Assembly (NCBI GenBank): GCA_950295325.1 | Contig: OX485808.1 | Span: 30,712,527-30,776,526 of the forward strand | DNA: 64,000 nucleotides | Direction of reading: 5' to 3' | Source of the DNA: Polytrichum commune | Lineage: Eukaryota > Streptophyta > Polytrichopsida > Polytrichales > Polytrichaceae | In this document: in pieces, positions 35,874 to 45,659 of the stretch | Position numbering within the stretch: the first letter of the stretch is position 1 | Layout: each line of letters starts with the position of its first letter | Notes under the pieces: model-generated | The model's input: only the letters and a program-made list of their open reading frames with translations | The model's database searches: none | Told to the model about the DNA's origin: nothing | Program-made: the position numbers and the translations under genes

Positions 35874-36170
35874 TGTTGAATTTGGAATATGTGCGTAGTA
35901 TATATAGATCTTTAGATGCTTTGTAATGTACACAATTAAGAGGGCCTATGTGATCCCTTAAAATGAAAAATAAATTTCACTTTGATCTTTTTCTCTTCTC
36001 AACCCCGCTTTTGAAACTTTAAATGGTAATGCTTGTGATAACACAATTGTTAACTGGATGAGATAGTTCCCATTTGATCCAACGGCCAAACTTGCATGTG
36101 GATTGCAAAGTGCCCACACTAGGGCCACTTTTCCTTGGGACCACTACACCGATTAAGAAATCTAGTGTCA
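35874..36170. repeat. Interspersed repeat, pair of 10371-10676
   Basis: Same order of motifs as the partner copy: GTTGAATTTGGAATATG, GCGTAGTATATA, GAGGGCCTATGTGATCCCTT, GATCCAACGGCCAAA, AAGTGCCCACACTAGGGCC. It follows the LINE tail directly after a T-rich run. Confidence 0.7.
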
Positions 36171-36285
36171 CATGCTATTTAGAGTTACTCAATGCTCTAA
36201 GTTGTTACAAAGAGTGGACGGTTTTCGCAAGTAAAGTCGTTTATGTTTAGCATTGTCCAAACAACTTAGTTGAGCTTTGCTACAT

Positions 36286-36475
36286 AGATTATCCCCATTA
36301 GCGCGTGTTACTATTTGAAATTACGCAATGCAATAACAACTTACTCATGAATTTGATATTCACTAACGAAAGTTCAATAATGTTGTTCAGATAGAATATT
36401 GCAATCTCATTAAATTATTATCGCATTACGTGACTCGGCATAGGAACCCACACTAATTGGGATAACTAGTGTGGT
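36286..36475. mobile_element. Small MITE related to 63795-63988
   Basis: Left end ATTATCCCCATTAGCGCGTG and right end (reverse complement) GTTATCCCAATTAGTGTGGG are inverted copies. Length about 190 bp. The copy near the end of the window has the same TTATCCCAATTAGTGTGTG type of end. The target duplication is unclear. Confidence 0.6.
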
Positions 36476-36479
36476 AGGA

Positions 36480-37050
36480 AAGGAATTGTATCGTAAACAT
36501 TTAATAGCCTTGCATGACTCTGAAGAGTATGGGACATTAAAAATTTCATAAAGGGTGCAGGGACTCCAACAAGGCCAAGCTGCGTTTGTTCCATTTGCAT
36601 AAGTTAAGGATTGGAACCTTCTTCCGAATTGGCTTGGTGGGTTTGAGTGCGCAAGGTAACAAGGGCACGTGCTTGGCCCTGCTTTGTCGGCGCTCGTGTC
36701 CCCAAATTTTTCCTAATGGGGGAGGTTATAGATTATCGTAAATAGGCCACTAACCGTGAACATTTGATTTTGATTCTGTTTTTTATGAGGTGGGTACCAC
36801 AGTTTTTCAATTTTGGTATTTCAATTCAATTAATTGTTCACTTAATATCAATGTTGAAAAATAAAACGGAGTTTGTCTATTGAAAAGTCATGACATTATC
36901 TTAGTTGTTTATACAAATGTATTGGGCATTGGAAATTAACTACATTAACTACTAACCGTGCACAATCAATGTTCATTCAATTTTAGCTAGAGGCGTTACA
37001 AAAGAAGCTCTTTTTTTGACATGCATGACTGTTGGATGTTGTTGGCTTTT
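36480..37050. other. No gene seen
   Basis: Mixed sequence without coding frames of note. A T-rich run at 37010-37018 precedes the stop of the minus-strand frame at 37056. Confidence 0.35.
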
Positions 37051-37055
37051 AGGCC

Positions 37056-37376
37056 TCATTTCTTGTTTTTTCTAGACCTTGTTTTCCATTGGGCATTCTT
37101 TTTTCCTTTCTTCTTCAGTTCTGCTACCTTCTCCTTTTCCAGTTGCTTCCAGATTTTTTCATCCTTTTTAGCTTTGGAAAGGCCTGCTCTTCTCTGCTTC
37201 TTCTCATCTTGCTTATTAAATTCATCTTTCAATTCCTTTGCAACTCTTTCCCTTTCCAAAGTATATTTTTGTGAAGTTAAGCATTTCCCATGAGGATCCA
37301 ATCTTCTGGGATTCTTAGGCTTTCTTCTCGAAGCTTTAGGAAATGAAGGAATCTTCAAGATGCTGGAGAGGTCTTC
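37056..37376 (-). pseudogene. Lys/Glu-rich tail exon of the pogo-Ulp1 locus
   Basis: After a CATCAACAG acceptor at 37377 the exon reads EDLSSILKIPSFPKASRRKP then KNPRRLDPHGKCLTSQKYTL and a charged stretch (ERVAKELKDEFNKQDEKKQR) to a stop at 37056. It is in phase with the Ulp1 exon ending at 37905 (ACA|GTAAGT). A ..PRRL...G..LTS....L..K..K motif followed by a charged coiled coil is the usual C-terminal tail of jerky/pogo transposases. This suggests that the Ulp1 module sits inside the transposase gene, not behind it. Confidence 0.55.
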
Positions 37377-37674
37377 CTGTTGATGGACATTGGTCATGTA
37401 ACAACATACATAATCAAATATTTGAAAATCAATAATGCGTGTAAAAATTGAAAGGTTGACATATTGACATGAAGCAAAAATCAAGTTTACATAATCAAAT
37501 TAAAAATATTGTCTTACTTGTCATTGGAATTTGATGAGAAAATTGATCCACCTTGGAACATCAATATTGTTTGTTTGATGCTCATTCTCTTTGCATTTGC
37601 TTCTAAATCTTAAAATATAACATTTTTGAGCTCCCACTTCACTTTCCTTAACTGTTCAAAATTAACATGGAAGC

Positions 37675-37840
37675 TTTGCATACGTAAAATAATCAAGTGA
37701 GCATGGAAAGCGTTGCACTATTGAGCCTAAAAAATAATCAAATGAACATGGGAAGCATTGCACTATCTAAGCCTAATAAACAATCAAGTAAACATGGGAA
37801 ACATTGCACTATTTGAGCCTAACAAATAATTCAGTTAACC
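37675..37840. repeat. Tandem repeat of about 57 bp, three copies
   Basis: AATAATCAAGTGAGCATGG or variants, then GCGTTGCACTATTGAGCCTAA or variants, occur at about 37688, 37734 and 37781. It lies in the intron between the Ulp1 and tail exons. Confidence 0.75.
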
Positions 37841-37904
37841 TCGATTAATTTATACAACTACAACAATGTTACCAAGAAATTAATTAAAAGAAGTGTATAC
37901 TTAC

Positions 37905-38966
37905 TGTGTATTCATTGTTTTGACGCAAAGTAACAGCTTCAGCAATGGTATCTAAAAAAATCTCCATGTTTTTCAGCATATAGATGCCACAATCTGGTCC
38001 ATTGCCTTCAAGCTGTTGAGGAACCTGCATTCTCACAATTTCGCAGATAATCATTGCAACTTTCACCAATCACCACAAGTGAAAAAAATCACCAAGAATC
38101 AGTACCTAAAGGAACAAAAACTAAACATAGATTGTAGACATGCCTACTCTAACTAGTGTTTTTTATATGTGATAGTACAAATTGCTACTCTATTGTATAA
38201 AGAAATTGCACGTGTTTAGTAATGGCTTACATCAATCACTTGAATCTGAAGGTCAAGGAGTTTCTTTCGTGGAATTTGTAAAGGCGCTATATTGTTTTGT
38301 CTGTCCCACTTTGAGCTCAAAAGACTGCAATATAAATTAACATAACAATTGTGGTAATATTTTGAGCATCTACACATTAATGAAAGGATAATTTTGATAA
38401 ACTTGAAAAAAAATTAGAAATCTTACAATTTAACGTGTGTCAATAAATCCAAATAAGTTGTTGATTTCATTGAATTTAGATGGAGTAAACAAGTTGTGGA
38501 GCTCCAAAGGTTATAGATATGAAGGTCAATGACCAATTGAAGGTCAATTATGAAGGTCAAATTATGAAGGTCAATTATGAAGGTCAATTGAAGGCCAATA
38601 TGAAGGTCAATTAACCATTGACCTTCATTAAGGGAATGAAAATCAACAGCCCTAATCACAACTGGATTAGGGTCATCTAATGGCCAAACAACTTCTTCAG
38701 CTGTTTTAGATGCCTCAACAATGGGATCCTCTTCAGAAAAGACATGATCGATGTCTTCTTCTTTGAGCACCTCTTCAAGAGTCATATTAATTACCTCGTC
38801 AACGTTTCTATGCAACACCTCTTCAGTATTGTCATTTGATTTTGAAACCGCTCGATCTTCACGTTTTTTTTCATCCTCCACAGCTTCAAGTAAAATTGAA
38901 CTTGTTGAATGAGGGATACTTGGTCCATAGAAGCTCTCCATGGCCTTCAAATTTATTGGAAAGATA
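37905..38966 (-). pseudogene. Ulp1 (C48) SUMO-protease-like module
   Basis: Near 38600-38675 the frame reads NPVVIRAVDFHSLNEGQWL then IDLHI, like the start of a Ulp1 domain (..D...L..G.WL.D..I). Splicing 38427 to 38324 keeps the frame (TT|T codon) and gives LLSSKWDRQNNIAPLQIP and KKLLDLQIQVID; splicing 38231 to 38024 gives VPQQLEGNGPDCGIYMLKNM. Q-L-E-G-N-G-P-D-C-G carries the oxyanion glutamine and the catalytic cysteine of the family. The middle of the domain, with the catalytic H-W and Asp, is not visible; a GAAGGTCAATT minisatellite lies where it should be. As it stands it would not cleave SUMO. Confidence 0.65.
38520..38640. repeat. Minisatellite inside the Ulp1-like exon
   Basis: Variants of ATGAAGGTCAATT occur about eight times. 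The minus-strand translation is a repetitive IDLH/LTFIIDL string that replaces the expected Ulp1 middle. The frame is kept throughout. Confidence 0.8.
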
Positions 38967-39111
38967 CATGTTGTTTAGCAAACCCAATTTCAACCACATG
39001 TTTAGTCATGTATTTAATATATAATAAAAACAATATTTTTTGACACAAATTAAATATGATTCAATTGCAAAAGTAACAAAAATGAAAATAGAATTGAGGA
39101 ATTACATGTTG
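38966..39111. repeat. Insertion or intron-like segment bounded by a 9-bp direct repeat
   Basis: TACATGTTG occurs at 38965-38973 and 39103-39111. Removal of the 138 bp between equivalent points joins GFKAT on one side and CIFPINLKAMESFYGPS on the other in one frame, which gives the GF..T.I.P.N motif of jerky/pogo transposases. The insert is about 75 percent A+T. On the minus strand it has a GT near its start but no AG acceptor near its end. Confidence 0.7.
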
Positions 39112-39324
39112 CCTTAAATCCTGCTATTATGGTAGATGATTGCAAAGCTTTTTTAAGAGCATATGCAGCCATTCCTACTAAGGTTGTTCACAGCATGATG
39201 CCATTCGCCCAATTTGGATTCTTCAATGCCATACTTGCTTTATCTTCTTGGAGATATTGTTTAAAAGGTTTAAAACATGATACATCCAATGGTTGTATTT
39301 TGTGTGAAGTATGTGACGGAATAC

Positions 39325-40306
39325 TCATGATGTCCATTCCCGTTCTAAGCAAGTATCAAGTGCAGTAGCACTAACGTGGCTGCAATGTCTGTCTAAAATA
39401 AGAAGATGCGCATTTTGTTTGTTGACTCCTCTAGGAACATTTGATTTAAAATGTTCAAGCCAGTCACAAAATATCTCATTCGTAATCCAACCATTTTCTT
39501 GAACGTTCATTGCTGCTCTAGGTCCACATAGCTCCACATAATTTTGAAGCAAATATTTTCCCTTGAATATGTAGTAAGGAGGAATGTAAGTACCTTGAGC
39601 ACTGATGCATACAACAATAGTCAACCATTCTTTGTTGTCACCTCCTGGAATGTTTCATCCATATTCCATATATGCAAAGCTTCATATCCATGAGAGGTAA
39701 TCACAGTGGTTAATCCACTATAAAAATGTGAACATGATTTGTGGTTTAAGCCAACGAATCTCTTCATTTCTAAACCTTCAACAAGTCTTAACACCACATC
39801 TGGATGCCGGGACTTGAATCATTCCCACCAGGTTTGGCTAGGAAGGTCATTTTTGGAAGGATGTTGCCGTGGGAATCGTTGCACAATGTCTCTTACCGTA
39901 TTCTTGAGGATAGGTGAGGTTACTGAAAATGCCATCTCTTGCATTTTAAAACACCAAGTTTTAAGTTCCCGTTCCTCTACCTCTGTTAAGTAGGGATCAT
40001 GACCATGTCTTTTGGTCTTTTTCTTCCCTGACATCCAATCCCTAACAGATGAGGCAGGAATAGAGAAGAACTTGGATGCATTTCTAATTGATCTTTGTCC
40101 TAATTTAATACTCTGGATAGTAGTTTGCATCAATTCTTCAGTCCATTGGCCCCTAGCAGATTTTATTTTTTTACAACATATTTTCTCTTTGAAATAGGTT
40201 TTTGTAAGGGCTTTGGGTTTGGTTTAGCTGAAGGCTTCAAACTGTTTGATGCAACTTGAGGCTTTTGAGCTTGAATTCGGTTACGCTTTTGAGGACCTCT
40301 AGCCAT
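39325..40306 (-). pseudogene. Transposase part: CENP-B-like HTH and DDE_1 core
   Basis: The N-terminal half holds two HTH-like regions, as in pogo/Tigger/jerky transposases that bind their TIRs. The catalytic core follows. D1 lies in NMDET near 39680; the family's next motifs (FKGK, then LLLDGHSSH, here LILDRHCSH) lie at 39450-39560. The G of DGH is replaced by R. Three lesions within this part (A-run deletion, TGA, frame change) mean no full protein can be made without correction. Unusual for plants, where Tc1/mariner elements are mostly of the plant mariner type; pogo-like elements such as Lemi1 are known but rarer. Confidence 0.7.
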
Positions 40307-40852
40307 GGCTACTACTCCATCCAAGCTACCACTTCACCATAAGCAACAATATGCAATTGTGACTTCACTACCAACCAATTTGGAGTCCCTCACCTGCCAC
40401 AACAAATTCCTCACAATTCAATTTTATTTTATTTTGTCAATATTCCATCTCCTCCAAATATGATCATAATTATGTCAACAATTAGAATGCAAGCAACAAA
40501 TGCAAACAACAAAGGTACACACGCTCATAGAGAAATACTCCTACTAAATTACAAGCTTTCGTAATTTATTTGTCTGTTAAAAAATTACTGATGTACGCAT
40601 CATATCATCACCTCATTAATTTGAGCATTGGAAGAGAAGATAAAGAGCTTGCAATTAAGACGAGGTTCAACACCGTTTTGAAGTAAGGATGAAGAGCTTA
40701 ACATCGACTACACATCAAGATTTCCAACAAGAAACCGAGAAATGAGTTAATGTCAAACTGCTTAACTTCAAGTGGTGTAAGAAGATTTGTACCTTTCTAC
40801 AAGTTGCTTCAACAAGGCATTCGCGGGGAAAGGCTTAGGCGTTCACTGGTAG

Positions 40853-41224
40853 GTCACTATCCTCGACATTGGAATCGGCAAGCACCGAATCATAAACTAC
40901 TTCAACGTCGTCGGCTGGCATCCAACCATCCCCGTCTCACAACGCGAGGATGTCGTCTCCACATTACACAAGCGTAAGACTGACCTCTTCATCAAGCTCC
41001 TCGAATCCGGAACCCTCCCCTTCCGCCCCAACGTCGAGGCCCTAATCATTGAAGCGTTTGCCGCACTGCTACACTTGCCACAATCTGCTAACTTCAAACC
41101 CTTACGACACTGCTACACTTGCCACACTGCTAACTTCAAACCCTTGCCACACTGCTACCATCTCGTTCTCTCAAATGGATTCAAAGCATTGTCCAAAAAA
41201 ACGCTCATGAGTAAGTATCAGTGA
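40853..41224 (+). pseudogene. CbbY-like HAD hydrolase exon fragment with a chimeric tail
   Basis: After an acceptor-like TGGTAG, an open frame of 123 codons starts VTILDIGIGKHRIINYFNVV, GWHPTIPVSQREDVVST, LHKRKTDLFIKLLESGTLPF and RPNVEALIIEAFA. In plant CbbY-like HAD proteins the cap-domain region has a very similar order (GGKERM..YFN..GWP, LHKRKTELFM.LIE...LPLRPGV..L). The HAD catalytic DxDG motif is not present in the fragment. From about 41062 the frame runs into a tandem repeat and ends at 41222-41224. It lies 5' of the pogo locus, in the opposite direction, and 430 bp left of the Harbinger element. Probably a captured or duplicated exon. Confidence 0.6.
41062..41160. repeat. Short tandem repeat behind the CbbY-like fragment
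   Basis: CACTGCTACACTTGCCACA, then CTGCTAACTTCAAACCCTT, recurs about two and a half times. Confidence 0.75.
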
Positions 41225-41655
41225 CAATGAAGAGGTGCATGAGTGTGACTAAGATTGGAGACATTGTCAAGAAGCAAGCTCATTGAGTCAAATGGCAATG
41301 GCGAGGAGCGCTCACAACAGAAGGAAGCAGAAGGAAGGAGGGCTTCAAGATTTGGACGGTGGAGATCACCTCTAAGAAAACTAACACCATTAATCTTTAG
41401 ACTTAAGAGATTTAAAGAGCACGGAGATTGAACGGTTGAGATTAAAAGAGCACGGAGATTGGACGGTTGAGATTAAAAGTGAACGGTGACAGCACGGTAA
41501 AGTGCACGGTGAGTGGCGTTGAGCGGTAGGTGGCCTATGTACGATATATAAGCATTGAATTCCAATGCAGCTCAAGTGGGGCCTGCCGTATCTTGTATTG
41601 TCCCTGTGTTGCACCAATTGTACTACCTTGTGACCTTGCTTTCTGGTCCTAATAA

Positions 41656-41679
41656 GAGCCTTACCACATTACAGGCAAT
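41656..41679 (+). repeat. Left TIR of the Harbinger element
   Basis: GAGCCTTACCACATTACAGG followed by CAAT. TAA at 41653-41655 is the target copy. Confidence 0.9.
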
Positions 41680-41971
41680 TCGGGTTTAGTGAGTCAACTA
41701 TAGTTCCGGCAACTTTTCTGAAAATCTCATCACTTTGCCGCCTGTCATCTACCACACGACAGGCAGTTTAGGGCCACACAGAATACTGTAAAAGTAATAA
41801 AGTGCTTATCTGTTTATCTTTTGAAAACTTGGCTAGCGCTTCTGTTCAACCCTTGTGCTTCCGACAGAGGGCCTTGTTACATTCTGATCAGTCTTGTGTG
41901 GGAAGTGGGCCTGAGTCGACTCTCTTTGATGTAGTTTGCTATTCAATTTTGCTTTTTGGTAGAAGCTGAAG

Positions 41972-43498
41972 ATGGATAGACAGAGAGCTCTTCTTGTTAC
42001 TTTCTTTTGGCAAATCTTTCTTTATACGATGTGTGAAATTAGCTCCCATTCTCAGCATGTTCAGTTGTTATTCCTTCATCAAAGGATGTCTTCTCTTCTT
42101 CTTGTCTTCCACATTGCAGAATTTTGGCGTAGGCATCCTCCACGGGCATTGTGGAAACATGATCGATTACCAAATTTTCTTGAGTGTTTTTTATTGGGTT
42201 CATTTAACAGAAGAGAGTTCAAAACACGAATGAGGATGGAACAAGCGACTTTTATATTTATATGTTCTAGTGTTGCACCATACATGCAGAGAGTAGATAC
42301 GAGGATGAGGCGTGCTATTCCCCTTGAGACTAGAGCTGCTATTGCGATTTCAAGACTTGCAACTGGTCATGGAATGCAGATGATAGCAGATCTATATGAG
42401 GTTGGTTTGTCCACAAGTCAAAAGATCGTTATTGAATTTCTTGGTGCTGTGAAGAAATCTTTGAAAAAAAAAAATATCAAATGGCCGTCGAGTTCAATGA
42501 TGGCCCATATTTCAACAGAATTCGAAGCTTTGCACCAGATTCCGCACATAGTTGGAGCTGTTGATGGTTCGCACATTCCAATAGTTGCTCCATCTATACA
42601 TGCACCGGATTATTATAATCGCAAGGGCTTCCATTCAGTGTTGCTTCAAGGCGTTGTCACGAGCAGGTGCACTTTCTGGGATTATGATATTGGTTGGGCT
42701 GGGTCAATGCATGATTCGAACTTGTGGAGTCGAACAAGAATTGGTCGATTTTGTGAGGAAGGAAGATTGGCACCATATGCCTTGGTAGGAGATGCAGCAT
42801 ATCCTGCACGCCCGTGGATGTTTCCTCCATTTAAAGGTCACAAGGATGGGCTTTCTCGTGAACAATACCATTGGAATTTTATTCAAAGCAGCACCAGAAT
42901 GTGTGTAGAGAGAAGCTTTGGCTTATTAAAAGGGCGTTGGAGAATATTATTGAAAAGAATGGAGGTCAAGTTGCAACAAGTTCCGGACATTGTAGGAGCG
43001 TGTATCATTCTACACAATATTTGTCAACTTCATGGTGATAAATTTGATGATGAATGGGTGTCTGAGGCACAAGCAGAAGTACATGATGGTAAAGCCTTCA
43101 AAGTTCGTGGACAGTCACAGGTAAGAATATAAACATGACGAATCTATATGTTGAAATCATTTAGTGAATTTCCTTTCATTCAGTGAAGTACTAAACCGAG
43201 CATGTGCACCTGTTCAATTAATTTTCCAATGCTTGTATGTTGAAAATGACAGGTTGAAAGAGAAGCAATAGCTGCAGATGCAATGAACAATTTAACTGGT
43301 TTGGATGATGAGTCGAGAGAAGAACTTGAGAGTAAGAAGCAAGAAGCAACACACCAATATCAAATAGTCATGCAAGCACATGGAAAAGTTCCACACCAAC
43401 TTGCGGAAAAAAGAAATTCAATTGCAAAAGTTCTTTGGAGTACAAAGAAAAAAAGACTTATAGCAGAGGCATTTCCTCACGGCTATGATAGTCAGTAG
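41972..43498 (+). CDS. PIF/Harbinger DDE transposase (HARBI1/ALP1-like nuclease)
   Basis: Two exons: 41972-43120 and 43253-43498, joined by GTAAGA...ACAG with phase 0, give about 464 residues. The start ATG has no in-frame rival upstream in the element. Features: HTH-like region around residues 115-155; VGAVDGSHIPI with D198; GWAGSMHDSNLW with D248; LVGDAAYPARPW with D274; CVERSFGLLKGRWRIL with E313. These are the landmark motifs of DDE_Tnp_4 nucleases; the catalytic triad is most likely D198, D248 and E313. The C-terminal exon is polar and helical (REAIAADAMNNL..., REELESKKQEATHQ). It cuts and joins the element at TWA sites together with the Myb-like partner. No stop or frameshift seen in this copy. 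Confidence 0.92.
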
Positions 43499-43500
43499 GG

Positions 43501-45010
43501 TTACATTTTCTCAACAAGAGCCTTCATTGTCTCCTGCATTGACACAAGTAAAGTGATTTTAATATCTTCAGTAGCTTTTAAGTTCTCCATCATCTGTTTA
43601 CCATGTTTGCCAGTCTCTTGCATTTCTTCAAGGCACCGTTCCATCAATTGTTCATGTCTTTTTGGTTTTTCTACTGACTTTTCCAAAGAAACAACACTAG
43701 CAGGATTCGAACCTTCACCTTTCTCAATAACATCGTCTTCCTGTGCACTACCGTGGGCATGAGATACAACATGAGCCCTATCATGCATATAATCATCTAC
43801 CAAAGCATACCATTTGCATTTCTCGGATCGATTGCTCCCTGACTTCATATTACATGCTTTATCTTCTTTGTAAGCGTCGTAAATGCTGGCCCATTTCTTT
43901 CGACACGCTTCGGCATCCTTGGAAAAATCAGGGCATATACTCACTAAACGAGTGTAAAGCCTGGCCCAATTGTCGACTCCTGCATTGAAAACAACGGTGA
44001 TAGTAAGAAACATAAATACAGAACCCTAAACCCATGATCAATTTCACAAATTCGAAACAACCCTATGCATACCGTGTAAGACTCCCTAAAAGTTTTTTCA
44101 TCCATGCCAAATTTCTCATCAGGTTGAAGCTTATGCTAAAACAGAAACTGGCGGCCACTTTTGGGTACCTTCCTGGCTCCCTCAAGCCCTGTGCGATCAA
44201 ATTTCTCAAGACGCACTCCAAGGAGCCAACCATTGTATACAATAGGTTATTCATTCAGAATCAAATCAGTTTAGTATTGCAGATGTTGCAGTGATTCTTG
44301 TGTGAGTTCAACAAAACAAAGTAGTTGTTTTACAGTTGCAGGCAATTTGGTTGGATAGTCGCTTATGAAAGCTCATCCCGCTTTCAGAGCTCACCAAGAG
44401 ACCAAAATTAGATATGATCGTCCATGTAGGTCAGATTCGTGCCAAGCATAATATTCTCAAAGTCATGCTCTGTAATTTTTGGCTATGTCTCTAGGTTTTT
44501 GCATTTTCCATGTCCAACTGGAGAAGAAATATGTTGACAGAATCTGGGGTATGTTGCTTTGTGCAGATCATTTCATTGAGTTGTGGGGCTGTCATCAATA
44601 CAAGTTTGAATGCAACACATACCTTGTTTAGGAGGCCCAGAAAATGTCTCTTGCATCTCACCACGGAGAGAGATTAGGTGAATCACCCAGTGTTCCTTCC
44701 ATTGATGGCTTCCCTCTTCTTCCACCGTGTTATCTGCCTTCACCTTCTTCCGAGACACTCGCTTCTTCTTAGGAAGTGGTGGCAGCTCTCCCGTGTCCAA
44801 TGACGACCGCTTATCTCCATGCTAGGGTTGCAGCATGGAATTCATAAAAGGTCCAGGCCACCTACCATTAAAACCAGGTGGAAATGGGAATGGTGGAACT
44901 ACACCACCACCAAAATTTCCAACAAATGGAGCCCAAGATTGGGCACTACTGTTCCCAACTTGGGAGTTTGAGTTTCCAACATTCTCACTTGTGGGCGGTT
45001 GTGAATCCAT
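43501..45010 (-). pseudogene. Harbinger second gene: Myb/SANT trihelix-like DNA-binding protein, one stop codon
   Basis: Exon 1 is 45010 to 44623, exon 2 is 43979 to 43501, joined by GTATGT...GCAG so that PPKQ|G|VDNWARL reads through. The start MDSQPPTSENV is followed by a Gly/Pro-rich stretch, a basic run (PKKKRVSRKKVK, a likely nuclear signal), then the trihelix domain: HQWKEHWVIHLISLRGEMQE, FSGPPKQG, VDNWARLYTRLVSICPDF and ACRKKWASIYDAYKEDK, with the spaced tryptophans typical of Myb/SANT-like domains. A C-terminal coiled-coil-like part follows. A TAG at 44822-44824 lies between the Gly/Pro-rich part and the nuclear signal, in frame on both sides; apart from it the gene is whole. Translation from a later start is possible. 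The partner protein in Harbinger systems binds the TIRs and recruits the transposase. Confidence 0.85.
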
Positions 45011-45296
45011 GGAAACAGAAAGAAACAAATTGTAATGGAAGTGAAGTCGGAAGAGAAGAGAAGAGAGGAGAAGTGAAGTGAAGTGAAGAGAAGAGAAGCA
45101 CCTCAGCAGGTTTTTTCACGTGAAGACAAAACCCTAAACCCTAAATTCCGGAACTTCCACTTGAAAACCAGCGGCAGTTCATCTTCCAGAAGCTCCACAC
45201 TTTTCAAGGCCACGTAGTTCTTCTCTGCCGCCAATGTGGTACCTATTGGGGCAGCGGCAGTTGCACTCAACCAATGAAGTGCCCTACAGTAGTTTC

Positions 45297-45320
45297 ATTG
45301 CCTGTAGTGGGGTAAGCCCC
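45297..45320 (-). repeat. Right TIR of the Harbinger element
   Basis: Read inwards on the minus strand: GGGGCTTACCCCACTACAGG followed by CAAT. TAA at 45321-45323 is the second target copy. Confidence 0.9.
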
Positions 45321-45340
45321 TAAGTACCAACAATTTCATC

Positions 45341-45580
45341 GTGCATGGGGAGAAGGTGGCAAGGGTTGTTAAAAATATGTGGAGGACAGGGTCCACCCAA
45401 CCACATCGTCAATCAAGGAGGCTCTCGGCCCAGTTACGGGTCCCACTAATAACAACAACAACGACAACAAATAAATTGGTGGCATGGAGTCGGAGCCGGC
45501 TTTTGTGGTATATAGCCCAAGATTACACCTTCACCCAAACATCAACAACAACAAACCAAAAAAAAAAAAAAAAGTTGGGC
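45341..45580 (+). repeat. Poly-A-tailed retroposon-like segment
   Basis: GC-richer sequence with AACAACAACAACGACAACAA and ATCAACAACAACAAACC ends in a pure A run at 45557-45573. The form suggests a SINE or a truncated LINE copy, 20 bp beyond the Harbinger end. No clear A/B boxes and no target duplication recognised. Confidence 0.4.
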
Positions 45581-45659
45581 TTGTGCACATCCGGCTGTCT
45601 TGAAAGTTGTGACTTTTTAAGTGGAGTGTAATACACTAGCGTAACCCTTAAGGTATGCA

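Larger units (their letters stand above)
37056..40306 (-). pseudogene. Pogo/jerky-type DDE transposase joined to a Ulp1-like protease module, decayed
   Basis: Minus strand, start ATG at 40306 (MARGPQKRNRIQAQKP). Parts in order: basic start; helix-turn-helix/CENP-B-like DNA-binding region (QWTEELMQTTIQSIKLGQRS, IRNASKFFSIPASSVRDWM); DDE_1 core with IWNMDETF (first Asp), WLTIVVCISAQGTYIPP, YYIFKGKYLL, NAHLLILDRHCSHVS (second Asp) and IPSHTSHKIQPLDVSCFKPF (third acidic region); a GFKATC...IFPIN.KAMESFYGPS stretch; acidic linker; Ulp1-like pieces; a Lys/Glu-rich coiled-coil-like tail to 37056. Lesions: one base missing in an A run (40166-40172), TGA at 39819-39821, frame changes near 39645 and 39337, TGA at 39188-39190, and a 138-bp insertion near 38966-39111. 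From 38966 to the end the frame stays open through four exons. Tc1/mariner superfamily; TIRs not found. Confidence 0.7.
41656..45320. mobile_element. Complete PIF/Harbinger transposon with TIRs and TAA target duplication
   Basis: The left end reads GAGCCTTACCACATTACAGG and the right end (reverse complement) GGGGCTTACCCCACTACAGG; 20 of the first 24 bases agree. TAA lies outside both ends (41653-41655 and 45321-45323). The 3665-bp element holds two convergent genes: the DDE transposase (plus strand) and a Myb/trihelix-like gene (minus strand), whose stop codons are 2 bp apart. Both genes and both proteins are needed for transposition in this superfamily. The transposase is intact. The second gene has one stop codon, so this copy may depend on another copy for that protein. 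Confidence 0.9.

Noticed and set aside
43283-43498. A separate small gene
   Set aside because: It is the second exon of the Harbinger transposase: acceptor at 43251-43252, phase 0, frame continuous.
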